NCBI GenBank assembly: GCA_020852275.1
Contig: JADZBE010000010.1
Coordinates: 62,001-126,000, forward strand
Direction: 5' to 3'
DNA length: 64,000 bases
Origin: Phycisphaerales bacterium
GTDB taxonomy: Bacteria; Planctomycetota; Phycisphaerae; UBA1845
Part shown: one piece after another, positions 1 to 8,235 of the stretch
Layout of the letters: every line of letters begins with the position of its first letter
How positions within the stretch are numbered: the stretch's first letter is position 1
Program-made: the position numbers and the translations under genes
Notes under the pieces: generated by a model
The model's database searches: none
What the model was told of the DNA's origin: nothing
What the model saw: the letters and a program-made list of their open reading frames with translations, nothing else

Positions 1-1
1 G

Positions 2-211
2 GCGCAACATCAGGAGCACGCACGGCTGGAATCGTGCTTCGATCTTCCGGAAGAGGTCATCCCGTTCCTGTCACGCTCCCAGCCGATCGCCCCGATCGGC
101 GAGGGCGGGCTGCTCCTCCACGGCCGGCACGAATGGGGCATGGACTGGTACGAGACCACCTGCCTTGTGCTGTACGGGGAGATTCCGCCGGAATACAGAA
201 GCGGAACATGA
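2..211 (+). CDS. C-terminal fragment of an unidentified protein
   Basis: The frame is open from base 2 to the TGA at 209-211, giving the last 69 residues of a protein whose start lies outside the window. The sequence is mixed acidic and hydrophobic (for example EEVIPFL, HEWGMDWYETTCLVLYG), which looks like real protein, but I recognise no family. It converges on the minus-strand ABC ATPase gene, with a small GC hairpin between them. An overlapping minus-strand frame exists here but has a poor, Ser/Arg-rich composition. Confidence 0.45.
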   Translation, partial: AQHQEHARLESCFDLPEEVIPFLSRSQPIAPIGEGGLLLHGRHEWGMDWYETTCLVLYGEIPPEYRSGT

Positions 212-226
212 CGACAACACGATTCG

Positions 227-242
227 CCCGCCGAAGGGCGGG
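227..242. terminator. GC hairpin between convergent genes
   Basis: CCCGCC (227-232) and GGCGGG (237-242) form a 6-bp stem with a 4-base loop, between the end of the partial plus-strand gene and the end of the minus-strand ABC gene. There is no T-run, so a terminator role rests on position only. Confidence 0.3.
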
Positions 243-282
243 ACCCGCCCCCCAGACGATTCCGCAACCGCGCCCGGCCGCG

Positions 283-1260
283 TCACGTCTCCCCCGCGAA
301 CACGCGCTTGATCACGTCTTCGATCGGCGGGTCCTCGATCGTCAGGTCCAGCACCGGCAGGTCGGCCAGCAGGCGCGTCGTGGCGGCGGCGGCGTCGGCC
401 TTGGCGACGCGCAGCGTGATCTTGCGACCTTCGCGCGCGAGCACGCTGCCGACGCGCGCGAAGTCGTACCCGTCGATGTCCTGGTTGAGGTCCACGGCGA
501 TGACCTTGAACGGCGCCAGCCGCTTCGACAGATCCGCCAGCCGCCCGTCGAACAGCAGCCTGCCCTTGTCGATGACGATGATCCGGCGGCACAGCGCCGT
601 CACGTCGGCCATGTAGTGTGAGGTGAGGATGATCGTCGCGCCGTGCGCGCGGTTGTATTCGGCGATGAACGCGCGGATGCGCGCCTGCATGGTGATGTCC
701 AGCCCCAGCGTGGGCTCGTCGAGGAACAGCACGGACGGCTTGTGCAGCAGCGACGTGCACAGCTCGCACTTCATCCGCTCCCCCAGCGACAGCGTGCGCA
801 CCGGCTTTTTCAGCACGTCGCCGATTTCCAGAAGCTCGACCAGCACGTCCAACGTCGCCCGCCCCTGCGCCTTGTCCACCTGATAGACCGCCAGGTGCAC
901 GAGGAAGGAGTCCGCCGGCGGCAGGTCCCAGGCGAGCTGGCTGCGCTGCCCCATCACCATGCTGATGCGGCGAAGAAAATCATGCTCGCGCTTCCAGGGC
1001 GTGAACCCCATCACCGTCGCGTTTCCCGACGTGGGGTGCAGCAATCCGGCGAGCATTTTGAGGGTCGTCGTCTTGCCGGCCCCGTTGGGACCGAGGAAGC
1101 CGACGATCTCGCCCGCGTCGATGGAGGCGTCGATCTGATCCACGGCCCGCACTTCGCGATGCGTGCGGCGCACGAGGCTGCGCAGCGCCGCGCCGAACCC
1201 GCCCTCGCGCTGCGGTACCTTGAACACTTTGGACAACCCCCGGACCTCGATCTGCGGCAT
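283..1260 (-). CDS. ABC transporter ATP-binding protein (ABC-2 export type)
   Basis: ATPase subunit of an ABC exporter; it would sit on the inner face of the membrane and power a separate permease. Visible motifs are Walker A GPNGAGKT (residues 57-64), the signature LSLGERM (157-163), Walker B VLFLDEPT (177-184) and the switch His in TSHYMADV. Length is 325 residues. The extended segment HREVRAVDQIDASIDAGEIV before Walker A and the overall style resemble the ATPases that pair with ABC-2 permeases of the uncharacterised COG4586 group. The frame extends further upstream, but MPQIEVRG at 1260 is the natural start. No permease gene is visible: the downstream neighbour is on the other strand, so the partner is elsewhere. 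Substrate unknown. Confidence 0.9.
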   Translation of the reverse strand: MPQIEVRGLSKVFKVPQREGGFGAALRSLVRRTHREVRAVDQIDASIDAGEIVGFLGPNGAGKTTTLKMLAGLLHPTSGNATVMGFTPWKREHDFLRRISMVMGQRSQLAWDLPPADSFLVHLAVYQVDKAQGRATLDVLVELLEIGDVLKKPVRTLSLGERMKCELCTSLLHKPSVLFLDEPTLGLDITMQARIRAFIAEYNRAHGATIILTSHYMADVTALCRRIIVIDKGRLLFDGRLADLSKRLAPFKVIAVDLNQDIDGYDFARVGSVLAREGRKITLRVAKADAAAATTRLLADLPVLDLTIEDPPIEDVIKRVFAGET

Positions 1261-1469
1261 GGCACGTAGTGTACGCCCGGCTTGCGGCGGCATGAAGGAG
1301 GCCGGGAAAGGCACGAGAACCTGCCGGCTTGGTCCGCCGCCCACTGCGGAGTAGAATGTCCCTTGGTCCCGGCGAGGGGGGAAGCGGCGCGCGTCGCTTC
1401 CGCCGGGACCCGCCGGAGAGGAACGGGGGGATCGACAACAACCCGCACACGCGGAAGGAGACCCAGATC

Positions 1470-2225
1470 ATGTTGAAGCGATCATTCATGGTGTTGGCCT
1501 TTGGGTGGATGGCAACGGCGGCGCTGGGGAGCGAGTACATCGAGGGGGTGAACGACAACTTGCCCGTGGAAGGCGGGTGGACCGCGTCGGGCGGCAACGA
1601 GATCGCCTACCGCTGGACCGCCCAGAACTCCTTCGACCTGACGGAGATTCGCTGGCACACATCTCGCATTCCGGCCGGCACGATCCGGCTGCGCGAGGAC
1701 ACCGGCGCTGCGCCGGGCGCCGTGCTGCGTTCCGTGAACTTCAGCGCCACCGACACCGGCTGGCACGGCGCGCCGTTCACCGAGTCCTACGCGATCGAGG
1801 CCGGGCAGACGTATTTTGTGACGTTCTACGGCTCCAGCGATTACACGGACTACCTCGCCCAGGGCGGCGTGCATCTGACGTACTACTGGACGCCGAACGG
1901 GCAGCAGAACTGGAACGGTCCGTTCGATTGGGCGGGGCACCGCATGATCCAGTTCTGGGGCGACCGCGACAGCGGCGACTGCACCGGCGCGGAAACGCTC
2001 AAGGCAGGCTGCCGCGTCAAGGGCTGCGGCAACATGGTCAAGGGCGTGATGAAGAACGGCGTGCCCGGCGCCTCGGTCACCTTCCGACTCGACGGCGGCA
2101 GCGACCAGGTCGTCGTGGTCAACGCCAACGGCAAGGCCAAGGCTAAATGGTGCCCGGCCTCCTCCGGCAGCCATACCGTCAGCGTCGTCGAGTGCCCGCT
2201 GTCGCAGAGCACGAGCTGCCCGTAG
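1470..2225 (+). CDS. Exported protein with the shared Cys-rich C-terminal module
   Basis: 251 residues. The start ATG at 1470 follows the strong ribosome-binding site GGAAGGAG (1453-1460). The N-terminus (MLKRSFMVLAFGWMATAALG) is a signal peptide. Residues about 20-165 form a Trp- and Tyr-rich beta-type domain with no family I can name (RWTAQNSFDLTEIRWHTS and similar). From Cys171 (DNA 1980-2222) runs the 81-residue C-terminal module also found in the genes at 12871, 50185 and 57245: Cys-x9-Cys, a DGG turn, GKAKAKW, SHTVSVVECP, then an end in TSCP. The module suggests sorting or surface attachment (inference). The gene diverges from the ABC ATPase gene. Confidence 0.8.
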   Translation: MLKRSFMVLAFGWMATAALGSEYIEGVNDNLPVEGGWTASGGNEIAYRWTAQNSFDLTEIRWHTSRIPAGTIRLREDTGAAPGAVLRSVNFSATDTGWHGAPFTESYAIEAGQTYFVTFYGSSDYTDYLAQGGVHLTYYWTPNGQQNWNGPFDWAGHRMIQFWGDRDSGDCTGAETLKAGCRVKGCGNMVKGVMKNGVPGASVTFRLDGGSDQVVVVNANGKAKAKWCPASSGSHTVSVVECPLSQSTSCP

Positions 2226-2358
2226 CGGGGCGTCGCGGAACGCGGGACCGCACGTCGCACGGTCGCGCCCGCAACTTCGTCGCGCCGGCTACCTCGTTGC
2301 GAGTGGAATCTCCTCACTCCCGCGCGGGCGGCGGTCCATGGCGCAACGGCAAACCTCT

Positions 2359-2384
2359 GGATTCCCGCCTGGGCGGGAATGACG
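2359..2384. repeat. Palindromic repeat, family R (TTCCCGCnnnGCGGGAA)
   Basis: Arms ATTCCCGCC and GGCGGGAAT around a short centre, followed by GACG. The same unit recurs at 6233, 10554, 10585, 14351, 20563, 29783, 59701, 62162, 62208 and 63852-63943, always between genes. Confidence 0.85.
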
Positions 2385-2429
2385 TGCCTTGCCGACCGAC
2401 CATCAAAAGAGGTCTCGATGGCGAATCGA

Positions 2430-2464
2430 ACAGGCCCGATCGGTCCATGACCGGTCGGGCCTGT
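2430..2464. terminator. 16-bp perfect-stem hairpin
   Basis: ACAGGCCCGA (2430-2439) pairs with TCGGGCCTGT (2455-2464), and inside it CGGTC (2441-2445) pairs with GACCG (2449-2453) with a T.G pair between, leaving a CAT loop. It lies between convergent genes, so it could stop transcription in both directions, but no T-run follows. A protein-binding palindrome is an alternative. Confidence 0.4.
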
Positions 2465-2813
2465 GTCATGACCGGTGGTCCTCCTGCGTGCGGATTAACA
2501 TCTATGAAGCAGTGCTTGTGCAGCCGCCGGGGCAAGGAGTTCTTGGAGGAGGTCCGCGCGCGTTCCCTCTCGCCGTCGGCGTCGGTTGATTTGCCCAGTA
2601 CGGCGGTCGCCGGCAAGTCCTGTCGCGCCTTCCTCCGCGCATTCTCTTGAGCCCGAAGCGGCGAGAATTGCTCCTCCCTGAAGTCTTGTCGACTTCGACC
2701 GAAGTCGCGGCGACGGCGATGGAAGTTGTCTTGCGCCCTGCGGTGATGCAATCTTCGGTATGCGGCTGCCTTGCAGAAGTCGGCGCGGAAGTCGTCAGCA
2801 CGCCCGGCTCCGC

Positions 2814-4259
2814 TCAATCTTCCGGAGGATCAACGGGGGTGATGCGCTCCTTCGGGAGCATCTGCTCAAGCCGTTCCGCGCTTCCCGGCGGCGCCTGGTC
2901 CGCGGAGATCACGCGCAGAGGTCCGATCGTGTGCTCGCCGCCCCAGATTTCATACACGTCCAGCGAGGTTCGCACCAGGTCCGGGTTCGGACGCAGAATC
3001 AGCGCGACCTCGCGCTCCGGCGGAAGCGGGAAACGCTGCATCGGCCCCAGCGTCGTTCCTTCGCGGTTGATGACCAAGTGCCCGGCAAGGTGCTCGCCCA
3101 GCGAGCTGCGGGCGACGACATCCACGGCGACGGTGCTGCCGCGGCGCTCGTGGGGCAGTACGAACCGCTTGTTGAACAGCACCGCGCATTCGAGCGTGCC
3201 CGACTCGACCACCATCACATCGCCCTCGCCGATCACGTACGAGAGAATGTGCGGCATGAAGGAATCCGGGGCGAAGTCGATCGGATCAGGCGAACCGGCG
3301 GACAGAACATGAAACGTCCCCTCGACCGTCAGCCTCTTCGACCAGAACGCTTCGCTCGCCTTGAAACCCGACGCGGCCGGGAAGACAAAAAGGCTGAACG
3401 TCCAGGAGACCGTGTGGTCGCCCGGTGGGGAGGGTGCGGAGTACCATTCCGTGGGAAGGCACTCGGACTCGTCGTCCTCCTGAGTCGTGGGAATCACGCC
3501 TCCGCTGCCCAGGGGATGGACGGGCATCGGCGGCAAACCCAGGCTCTTGCCGTCAAGGCAGCGCTCCTCCAGTTGAACGCCGTACCCGTACGGGAGCATG
3601 GAGGCGCCGCGATCCACGCAGCGCAGCTCCACTGCGACCGGCTCCCCTTCGCGCACGCGCCGACGCATGCGCAGACTCACCGGGAGCATTTGCTCGAAAA
3701 ACCGCTCGCGGTCCTCCTTCGTCAGCCAACCCTTCAGTTCCATCTCCGCGAGAAAAGCGCTCCAGTAGAAGCGATGGCGGGTCGCATCCGTCACCGTGTT
3801 GTGCGGGAGGGAGACGGCCGCGAGGCGCCGGCGTTCGCCTTCGGATAGCCCGCTTGAGGTCAATCGCCGCAGGAGGGCCTTGAGCGCATCCTGCTCATCC
3901 CGATCGGCGAGGGTGATGAGCCACGACGCGGGGTAATAGTCGTACACGTTAATCGCGCGGTAGCGCGCCACGACGAGAAACGTCAGACCGGCCAGGGCGG
4001 GGGTCGTCAAGGTCATCCCGAGAGCGAGCAGCCCTCTCCGCCGGCGTCGCAGCCCGCGGCGGACGGTTCGCGGCGAGCGCTCGACGCCGCATTCCGGGCA
4101 GCGCGGATCATCCAGCCCTGTGAGGTTGTATCCGCAGCCGCGGCAATGCGGCGCGTCCCCCACGCGACGACCGATCAGCGCCAGCGTCACCAGCACCAGC
4201 CCGGTCAGCAGGCCAGTCAGGCACAGCAGCAAAGTCAGGTTGGAACCCACACCCGCCAT
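2814..4259 (-). CDS. Membrane protein with N-terminal zinc ribbon, function unknown
   Basis: 481 residues. The first transmembrane segment is at about residues 8-30. It is followed by a four-Cys zinc ribbon with Cys39, Cys42, Cys54 and Cys57 (CRGCGYNLTGL then CPECG), a basic stretch RRGLRRRRRG, and a second transmembrane segment at about 76-98. The remaining 380 residues are probably outside the cytoplasm and match nothing I know. The ribbon arrangement is common in planctomycete membrane proteins of unknown role. The gene stands alone between convergent and divergent neighbours. Confidence 0.75.
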   Translation of the reverse strand: MAGVGSNLTLLLCLTGLLTGLVLVTLALIGRRVGDAPHCRGCGYNLTGLDDPRCPECGVERSPRTVRRGLRRRRRGLLALGMTLTTPALAGLTFLVVARYRAINVYDYYPASWLITLADRDEQDALKALLRRLTSSGLSEGERRRLAAVSLPHNTVTDATRHRFYWSAFLAEMELKGWLTKEDRERFFEQMLPVSLRMRRRVREGEPVAVELRCVDRGASMLPYGYGVQLEERCLDGKSLGLPPMPVHPLGSGGVIPTTQEDDESECLPTEWYSAPSPPGDHTVSWTFSLFVFPAASGFKASEAFWSKRLTVEGTFHVLSAGSPDPIDFAPDSFMPHILSYVIGEGDVMVVESGTLECAVLFNKRFVLPHERRGSTVAVDVVARSSLGEHLAGHLVINREGTTLGPMQRFPLPPEREVALILRPNPDLVRTSLDVYEIWGGEHTIGPLRVISADQAPPGSAERLEQMLPKERITPVDPPED

Positions 4260-4433
4260 GTGTTCTCGCAGCGGCTGAACGTTGACTCCGTCGTCGGGAC
4301 GGGCTCCATCGTCGCGCCATGCGTCGTCGCCGCGAGCTTTCGCTTTGGGCGACCCGGCAGCGGCACGGCTGGAGCGGTCCAGTCAAACCGCTGTATCCGC
4401 GCATGTTAGCGTGAAGGTTGCACGGAGGCAGCC

Positions 4434-6173
4434 TTGCCTTACGCTTGCCCGCCAATGACTGAAACGTATGTGCAACTCGTTCAACATCTGGCGCCGATTC
4501 TGCATGAGGACGCCGCCGTGGCCGCGGTCAGCAAGCCGGCGGGCATCGACGTGGGTCGGCTGGCGGGATTCGACTCGGCGGGGCTGACGGAACTTCTGCC
4601 GCGCATTTATCCGGGCGCGGATTTCGGCGAGCCGGTCAACCGGCTGAGCCGCTTCGAGTCCGGCGTGCTGGTTTTCGTGCGCGACGAAGCCCTCCGCGAG
4701 CGGCTGCGGGCGCTGTGGAACGCGGGCAAGGTGAAGCAGGAGGTCGAGGTCGTGGCGCGCGGGCGGATGAAGCGACCCAGCCTGGTGCTGACGCCGGCGG
4801 ATGCCGCCGAGAAAGAAGCGCAGTCCAAGCCGCCGGCGGGGCAGCGCGGCCCGCGGGCGGGGCGTCCCGCCGCGAAAGTGAAAGCTCGGCGCCCCAAGGC
4901 CGCGCCCGCGATGTCGCCCGACGCCACGAAAGTGCAGCAGGTCCATGAGGGCTCGCATCGCGTCGTGGTGCGCTGCCGCACGACGGCGAAATCCACGCAC
5001 GCGCTCAAGGCGGTGCTGCGCTCTGCGGGGCTGCACGTGCTGGGGGACACGCGCGGCGGATCGCGCGGGCTGCGCGATCGGCCGGAGCGCACGTGCCTGC
5101 ATGTCCGGCGCGTGGCCATCACGCATCCCGTCACGGGCAAGCCGGTCACCTTCACGGCCCCGCCGTCGGAGGGGTTTACGCAGGCGGCGGACGAGTGCGA
5201 GCCGCTGGACCGCGTTCTTTCCAAGGCGCTGGCGCGGCGCATGGAGTGCCTGCTGGATGACACCACCGACGCCTTCCGCCTCCTGAGCGGAGACGCGGAG
5301 GGCGTGCCCGGCGTCAACGTGGACAAGTACGGCGACGTGCTGGTCATGCACCTGCTCGACGGGCGCAACGTGCCCCACCGCGCGGAGCGGCTGACCCTCG
5401 CCCGCTCGCTGATGCGCACCTTCCGCGCGACCGCCGTGTATCAGAAGATCGACCCCAAGGACCGTTCGTCGCTGTCGCCGCACGAGGCGGAGATGCTCGT
5501 GACGGATCGTCCGCTCGCCGGGCGCGAAGTCGAGCCGGTGGTCGTCGTGAGCGAACGCGGGCTGAAGTTCGAGACGCATCCGCTCGATCCGCTGGCCGCG
5601 GGGCTTTACCTCGATCATCGCGAAAACCGCGCTCGGGTCCGCGCGATGGCGCAGGGTCGGCACGTGCTGAACCTGTTCGCGTACACCTGCGGTTTCTCCG
5701 TGGCCGCGGCGGCGGGTGGCGCGGAAAGCGTCGTCAGCGTGGACCAATCGAAGCGCGCGCTGGAGTGGGGCAAAGTCAACTTCGACCTCAACGCGCTGCC
5801 GGTCGCGTCCCATGCTTTCTACCCTGATGAAGTGTTTGATTTCCTTCGGCGGGCGGATCGCCGGGAGCGGCGCTTCGACCTCATCATCCTGGATCCGCCG
5901 ACGTTTGCGCGCATGAAGAAGCCGAAACGCACCTTCCACGTTGCGGAGGATCTTCCCGATCTGGTCCGCGCGACGCTGCCGCTGCTGGCGCCGCGGGGCA
6001 TCATGCTCGTGGCTACGAATTTCCGGACGCTGCCGGCCTCCAAGTTCACCGATCTGATCCGCAAGAACCGTTCAGGGCGGAAGCTGCGCGTGCTGGAAAC
6101 ACCGCCCCTTCCAGCGGATTTCGCCGCCGATCCTCATCACCACAAGGCCGTGTTCCTGCAGGCGGAGGATTGA
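4434..6173 (+). CDS. RluA-like domain fused to RlmI/RlmK-type RNA methyltransferase
   Basis: 579 residues with two parts. Residues about 15-250 follow the RluA pseudouridine synthase pattern (AAVSKPAGID; VNRLSRFESGVLVF; AGLHVLGDTRGG; CLHVRRVAITHPVTGKPVTFTAPP). The catalytic Asp of the usual HRLDxxTSG motif is Ser72 here, so this half is probably not an active synthase and may only bind RNA. Residues about 255-579 are a class I SAM methyltransferase of the COG1092 type: DKYGD, LYLDHRENR, the SAM loop NLFAYTCGFSVAAAAGGA and the catalytic ILDPPTFAR. The likely product is an rRNA m5C or related base (inference). The start is TTG at 4434 because GGAGG (4424-4428) sits 5 bases upstream; the ATG at 4455 has no such site. 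Confidence 0.85.
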   Translation: MPYACPPMTETYVQLVQHLAPILHEDAAVAAVSKPAGIDVGRLAGFDSAGLTELLPRIYPGADFGEPVNRLSRFESGVLVFVRDEALRERLRALWNAGKVKQEVEVVARGRMKRPSLVLTPADAAEKEAQSKPPAGQRGPRAGRPAAKVKARRPKAAPAMSPDATKVQQVHEGSHRVVVRCRTTAKSTHALKAVLRSAGLHVLGDTRGGSRGLRDRPERTCLHVRRVAITHPVTGKPVTFTAPPSEGFTQAADECEPLDRVLSKALARRMECLLDDTTDAFRLLSGDAEGVPGVNVDKYGDVLVMHLLDGRNVPHRAERLTLARSLMRTFRATAVYQKIDPKDRSSLSPHEAEMLVTDRPLAGREVEPVVVVSERGLKFETHPLDPLAAGLYLDHRENRARVRAMAQGRHVLNLFAYTCGFSVAAAAGGAESVVSVDQSKRALEWGKVNFDLNALPVASHAFYPDEVFDFLRRADRRERRFDLIILDPPTFARMKKPKRTFHVAEDLPDLVRATLPLLAPRGIMLVATNFRTLPASKFTDLIRKNRSGRKLRVLETPPLPADFAADPHHHKAVFLQAED

Positions 6174-6589
6174 CGCGGAACAAGCCCAAGCGCTTGAAGT
6201 TGAGCGCGCACTCCGTGGTGAAAGGCGACGCACGTCATTCCCGCGCAGGCGGGAATCCGGCCGGTGTCTTGCGAGGTCATACGAATCCAGCCGTCTTCCC
6301 GGGCGGAATGCCCCCCCATCCGCGCGACGTGACGGAAGGAGAGGCGGCGTTGCGCGTCGCGCATGAGCCCCATGCTCACGCGGAGTACCGCGAGAGCATG
6401 CCACCCGACCGCGGGTACGTCGCGCGCCGCGTCCGAGTATTCCTTCATTCCCCATAATCCATCCATTCCGAACGACGGCGCGCGGCTGATCGAGCCGCGA
6501 GCGTCAAGCCGATCGCCTACGCTTCCGAAGAGCAGGTTGCGGTCTGTGCCGTGGTACGCGTGCAACCTGGGTCGGCAGGATCCCTGAAG
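6174..6589. other. Intergenic region with two repeat families
   Basis: 416 bases. It contains a family R palindrome (6233-6258) and a family T palindrome (6371-6406). No gene or clear promoter seen. Confidence 0.6.
6371..6406. repeat. Palindromic repeat, family T (CATGCTC...GAGCATGCCACCC)
   Basis: CATGCTCACGCGG and CCGCGAGAGCATG form an imperfect inverted repeat followed by CCACCC. Related copies are at 45422-45457 and 62415-62450. Confidence 0.8.
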
Positions 6590-7600
6590 ATGGCCCATCC
6601 GATCTTCGAGCGAATCAAGGAACACCCGGACCTGCCATCGCCGAAGGGCGTGGCGCTGGAGGTGCTGCGCCTTGCCCGCCGCGACGATACGAGCCTGCAC
6701 GAGATCACGAAAGTCCTCCAGACCGACCCCGCCCTGGCCACGCGCCTTCTGAAAGCCGTGAACTCGCCCGCGTTGGGGCTGGGGCGACCTGTCGCCGCGC
6801 TGCGCCAGGCCGCGTCGCTCCTGGGTCTGCGCGCGGTGACGCAACTGACGTTGGGCTTCTCGTTGCTCAGCGAGCATCGTTCAGGGCGCTGTGCGGGCTT
6901 CGACTTTCAGCGGTTCTGGTCCGCCTCGCTGGGTCGCGCGGTGACGATGCGGCGGCTGGCGCAAGTCCACGGGGAGCCGTGCCCCGAGGAGGCGTTCACC
7001 TGCGGGCTGCTCAGCCAGGTCGGGCAGCTCGCGCTGACGTGCGTGTTCGCCGAGCGCTACGGTGAGCTCCTGCGGCTGCACGAACGCCAGCCGGAGAAAA
7101 GCATCCTCGAACTCGAGCGAGCCTCGCTGGGCATCGATCACATTCTCCTGACGGCGGACATGATGGCCGACTGGCGCATTCCGGGCGAGTTCTGCGAAGC
7201 CGTTCGCGCGCTGGCGCACCGCCGGTCCACGCGCGTGCTGGAGGATCACGCGACGCCGAACCTGCTGGCCTCGCAACTGGCGCTGGCCGTGGACGTGGCG
7301 GAAATCCTGGCGCGGAAAGCGGCGCCGCGAGGGACGCTCTCCGGCGTGATTCATCAGGCGCAGGCCACCGGCATCGAGCCGCTGGACTTCATCGAGTTGT
7401 TTGACGGCATCTGCGAGGACTGGCTGGCGGCGGGCACCGTCTTCTCCGTGGCGGCGCACAAGACGCCGTCGCTGCCGCAGATGTATGCCGAGGCGCGTGC
7501 GCTGCGCGAAGCCGATCCATCCCGGGCGGCTGGGTCCCGCGCGCCTGCCCCGCGCGGCGGTGCTGAACCCGCGGTCGCGGCGTCGCCGGCAAGGTGGTAA
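6590..7600 (+). CDS. HDOD-domain protein
   Basis: 336 residues from the ATG at 6590 (MAHPIFERIKEHPDLPSPKG). The HDOD fold is shown by DLPSPKGVALEVLRLARRD, the helix DPALATRLLKAVNSPALGLGRPVAALRQA, and LLGLRAVTQLTLGFSLL. It lacks the paired His-Asp of true HD hydrolases, as is normal for HDOD. Such domains occur in bacterial signalling proteins with or without receiver or GGDEF domains; none is attached here. The Pro/Ala-rich tail (about the last 30 residues) looks disordered. It is a single-gene unit, and its partner is unknown. Confidence 0.9.
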   Translation: MAHPIFERIKEHPDLPSPKGVALEVLRLARRDDTSLHEITKVLQTDPALATRLLKAVNSPALGLGRPVAALRQAASLLGLRAVTQLTLGFSLLSEHRSGRCAGFDFQRFWSASLGRAVTMRRLAQVHGEPCPEEAFTCGLLSQVGQLALTCVFAERYGELLRLHERQPEKSILELERASLGIDHILLTADMMADWRIPGEFCEAVRALAHRRSTRVLEDHATPNLLASQLALAVDVAEILARKAAPRGTLSGVIHQAQATGIEPLDFIELFDGICEDWLAAGTVFSVAAHKTPSLPQMYAEARALREADPSRAAGSRAPAPRGGAEPAVAASPARW

Positions 7601-7601
7601 G

Positions 7602-7685
7602 TCACGCCGTCTGAATCAGCACGTCGATTAAACCGAACAGCACCGCCAGCACCAGTCCCGCCACCGCTAAAATCACTCCTTGCAC
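7602..7685 (-). CDS. 27-residue hydrophobic peptide, copy 2 of a tandem pair
   Basis: A GTG start (7683-7685) has GGAGG (7693-7697 on the complement) 7 bases upstream. The 27-residue product is a single membrane helix (GVILAVAGLVLAVLFGLI) ending DVLIQTA. The gene 100 bases upstream encodes another peptide of exactly 27 residues with the same kind of helix and the ending GGLVQTA. Equal length, matched ribosome sites and a shared C-terminus argue for real paralogous small membrane proteins. The stop lies two bases past the end of the convergent HDOD gene. Function unknown. Confidence 0.6.
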   Translation of the reverse strand: MQGVILAVAGLVLAVLFGLIDVLIQTA

Positions 7686-7785
7686 GTCGCATCCTCCGCG
7701 AAAACAAACCATCAATCGTCGATCAGCATAGGCGCCGAGCGCCTGCGCGTCTGCTTGAGGGCCGCCACCGGTCATCAAAACCTTC

Positions 7786-7869
7786 TCAGGCCGTCTGGAC
7801 CAGCCCGCCAATGAACAGGAAGTAGATCAGCGTCAGGACCGTGGCGACCGTCGCAATGAAACCAAACAT
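7786..7869 (-). CDS. 27-residue hydrophobic peptide, copy 1 of a tandem pair
   Basis: An ATG start (7867-7869) has GGAGG (7876-7880 on the complement) 6 bases upstream. The peptide starts MFGFIATVATVLTLIYFLFI and ends GGLVQTA, one membrane-spanning helix. It is the same length as the second peptide, whose gene lies 100 bases further along the strand. The two share hydrophobic pattern and the QTA ending rather than strict identity. No larger gene accompanies them on this strand. The pattern would fit small membrane-protein regulators or subunits, but also a hydrophobic toxin pair. Confidence 0.6.
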   Translation of the reverse strand: MFGFIATVATVLTLIYFLFIGGLVQTA

Positions 7870-8235
7870 CTCGCGCCTCCGTTAAACAGCACCGCTCGAT
7901 GGGGTGCATCGTTGTTTTATCGGATGTCGCAACGGGATTCCATCCGTCAATTCCCGATTCCGTGCGATTCGGGCGATCCTCGCCGGATGGACGAGCCCGG
8001 CGCGCGGGCCGGACGCACAGGTGGAGCCAGCAGGGACCCAGGAAGGATCGGTTCCTCGAGATCGCCGCGCGCCAGGATCCAACCGCGTCCCACACCTCCA
8101 CGGGTCCGCTGCTGCGGACCCGTGCCACCCGCCAAGGGGCATTCGCGCAGCGTTCCTGCGGATCACCGGGGAGTACCTGCTGTCAGCGCGGATCGGCCGC
8201 CAGGGCGGATCGGCCGCCGAAGCGTAACGGAAGCC
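7870..8235. other. Intergenic region with family P palindrome
   Basis: 366 bases upstream of the small-peptide pair and downstream of the SGNH gene. It holds the palindrome at 8100-8123 and no recognisable gene. A promoter for the peptides should lie here, but I see no convincing hexamers. Confidence 0.5.
8100..8123. repeat. Palindromic repeat, family P (ACGGGTCCGC-n4-GCGGACCCGT)
   Basis: Perfect 10-bp arms with loop TGCT. Other copies are at 12725-12754 (13-bp arms), 50023-50051 and 51844-51873, with a half copy at 62008-62027. Confidence 0.9.

Larger units (their letters stand above)
2226..2813. other. Intergenic region with repeat and hairpin, no gene seen
   Basis: 588 bases between two convergent genes. 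It holds one copy of the GTCATTCCCGC-type palindromic repeat (2359-2384), a long perfect hairpin (2430-2464) and otherwise GC-rich sequence. Open frames here have unnatural composition and no start signals. Confidence 0.6.
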
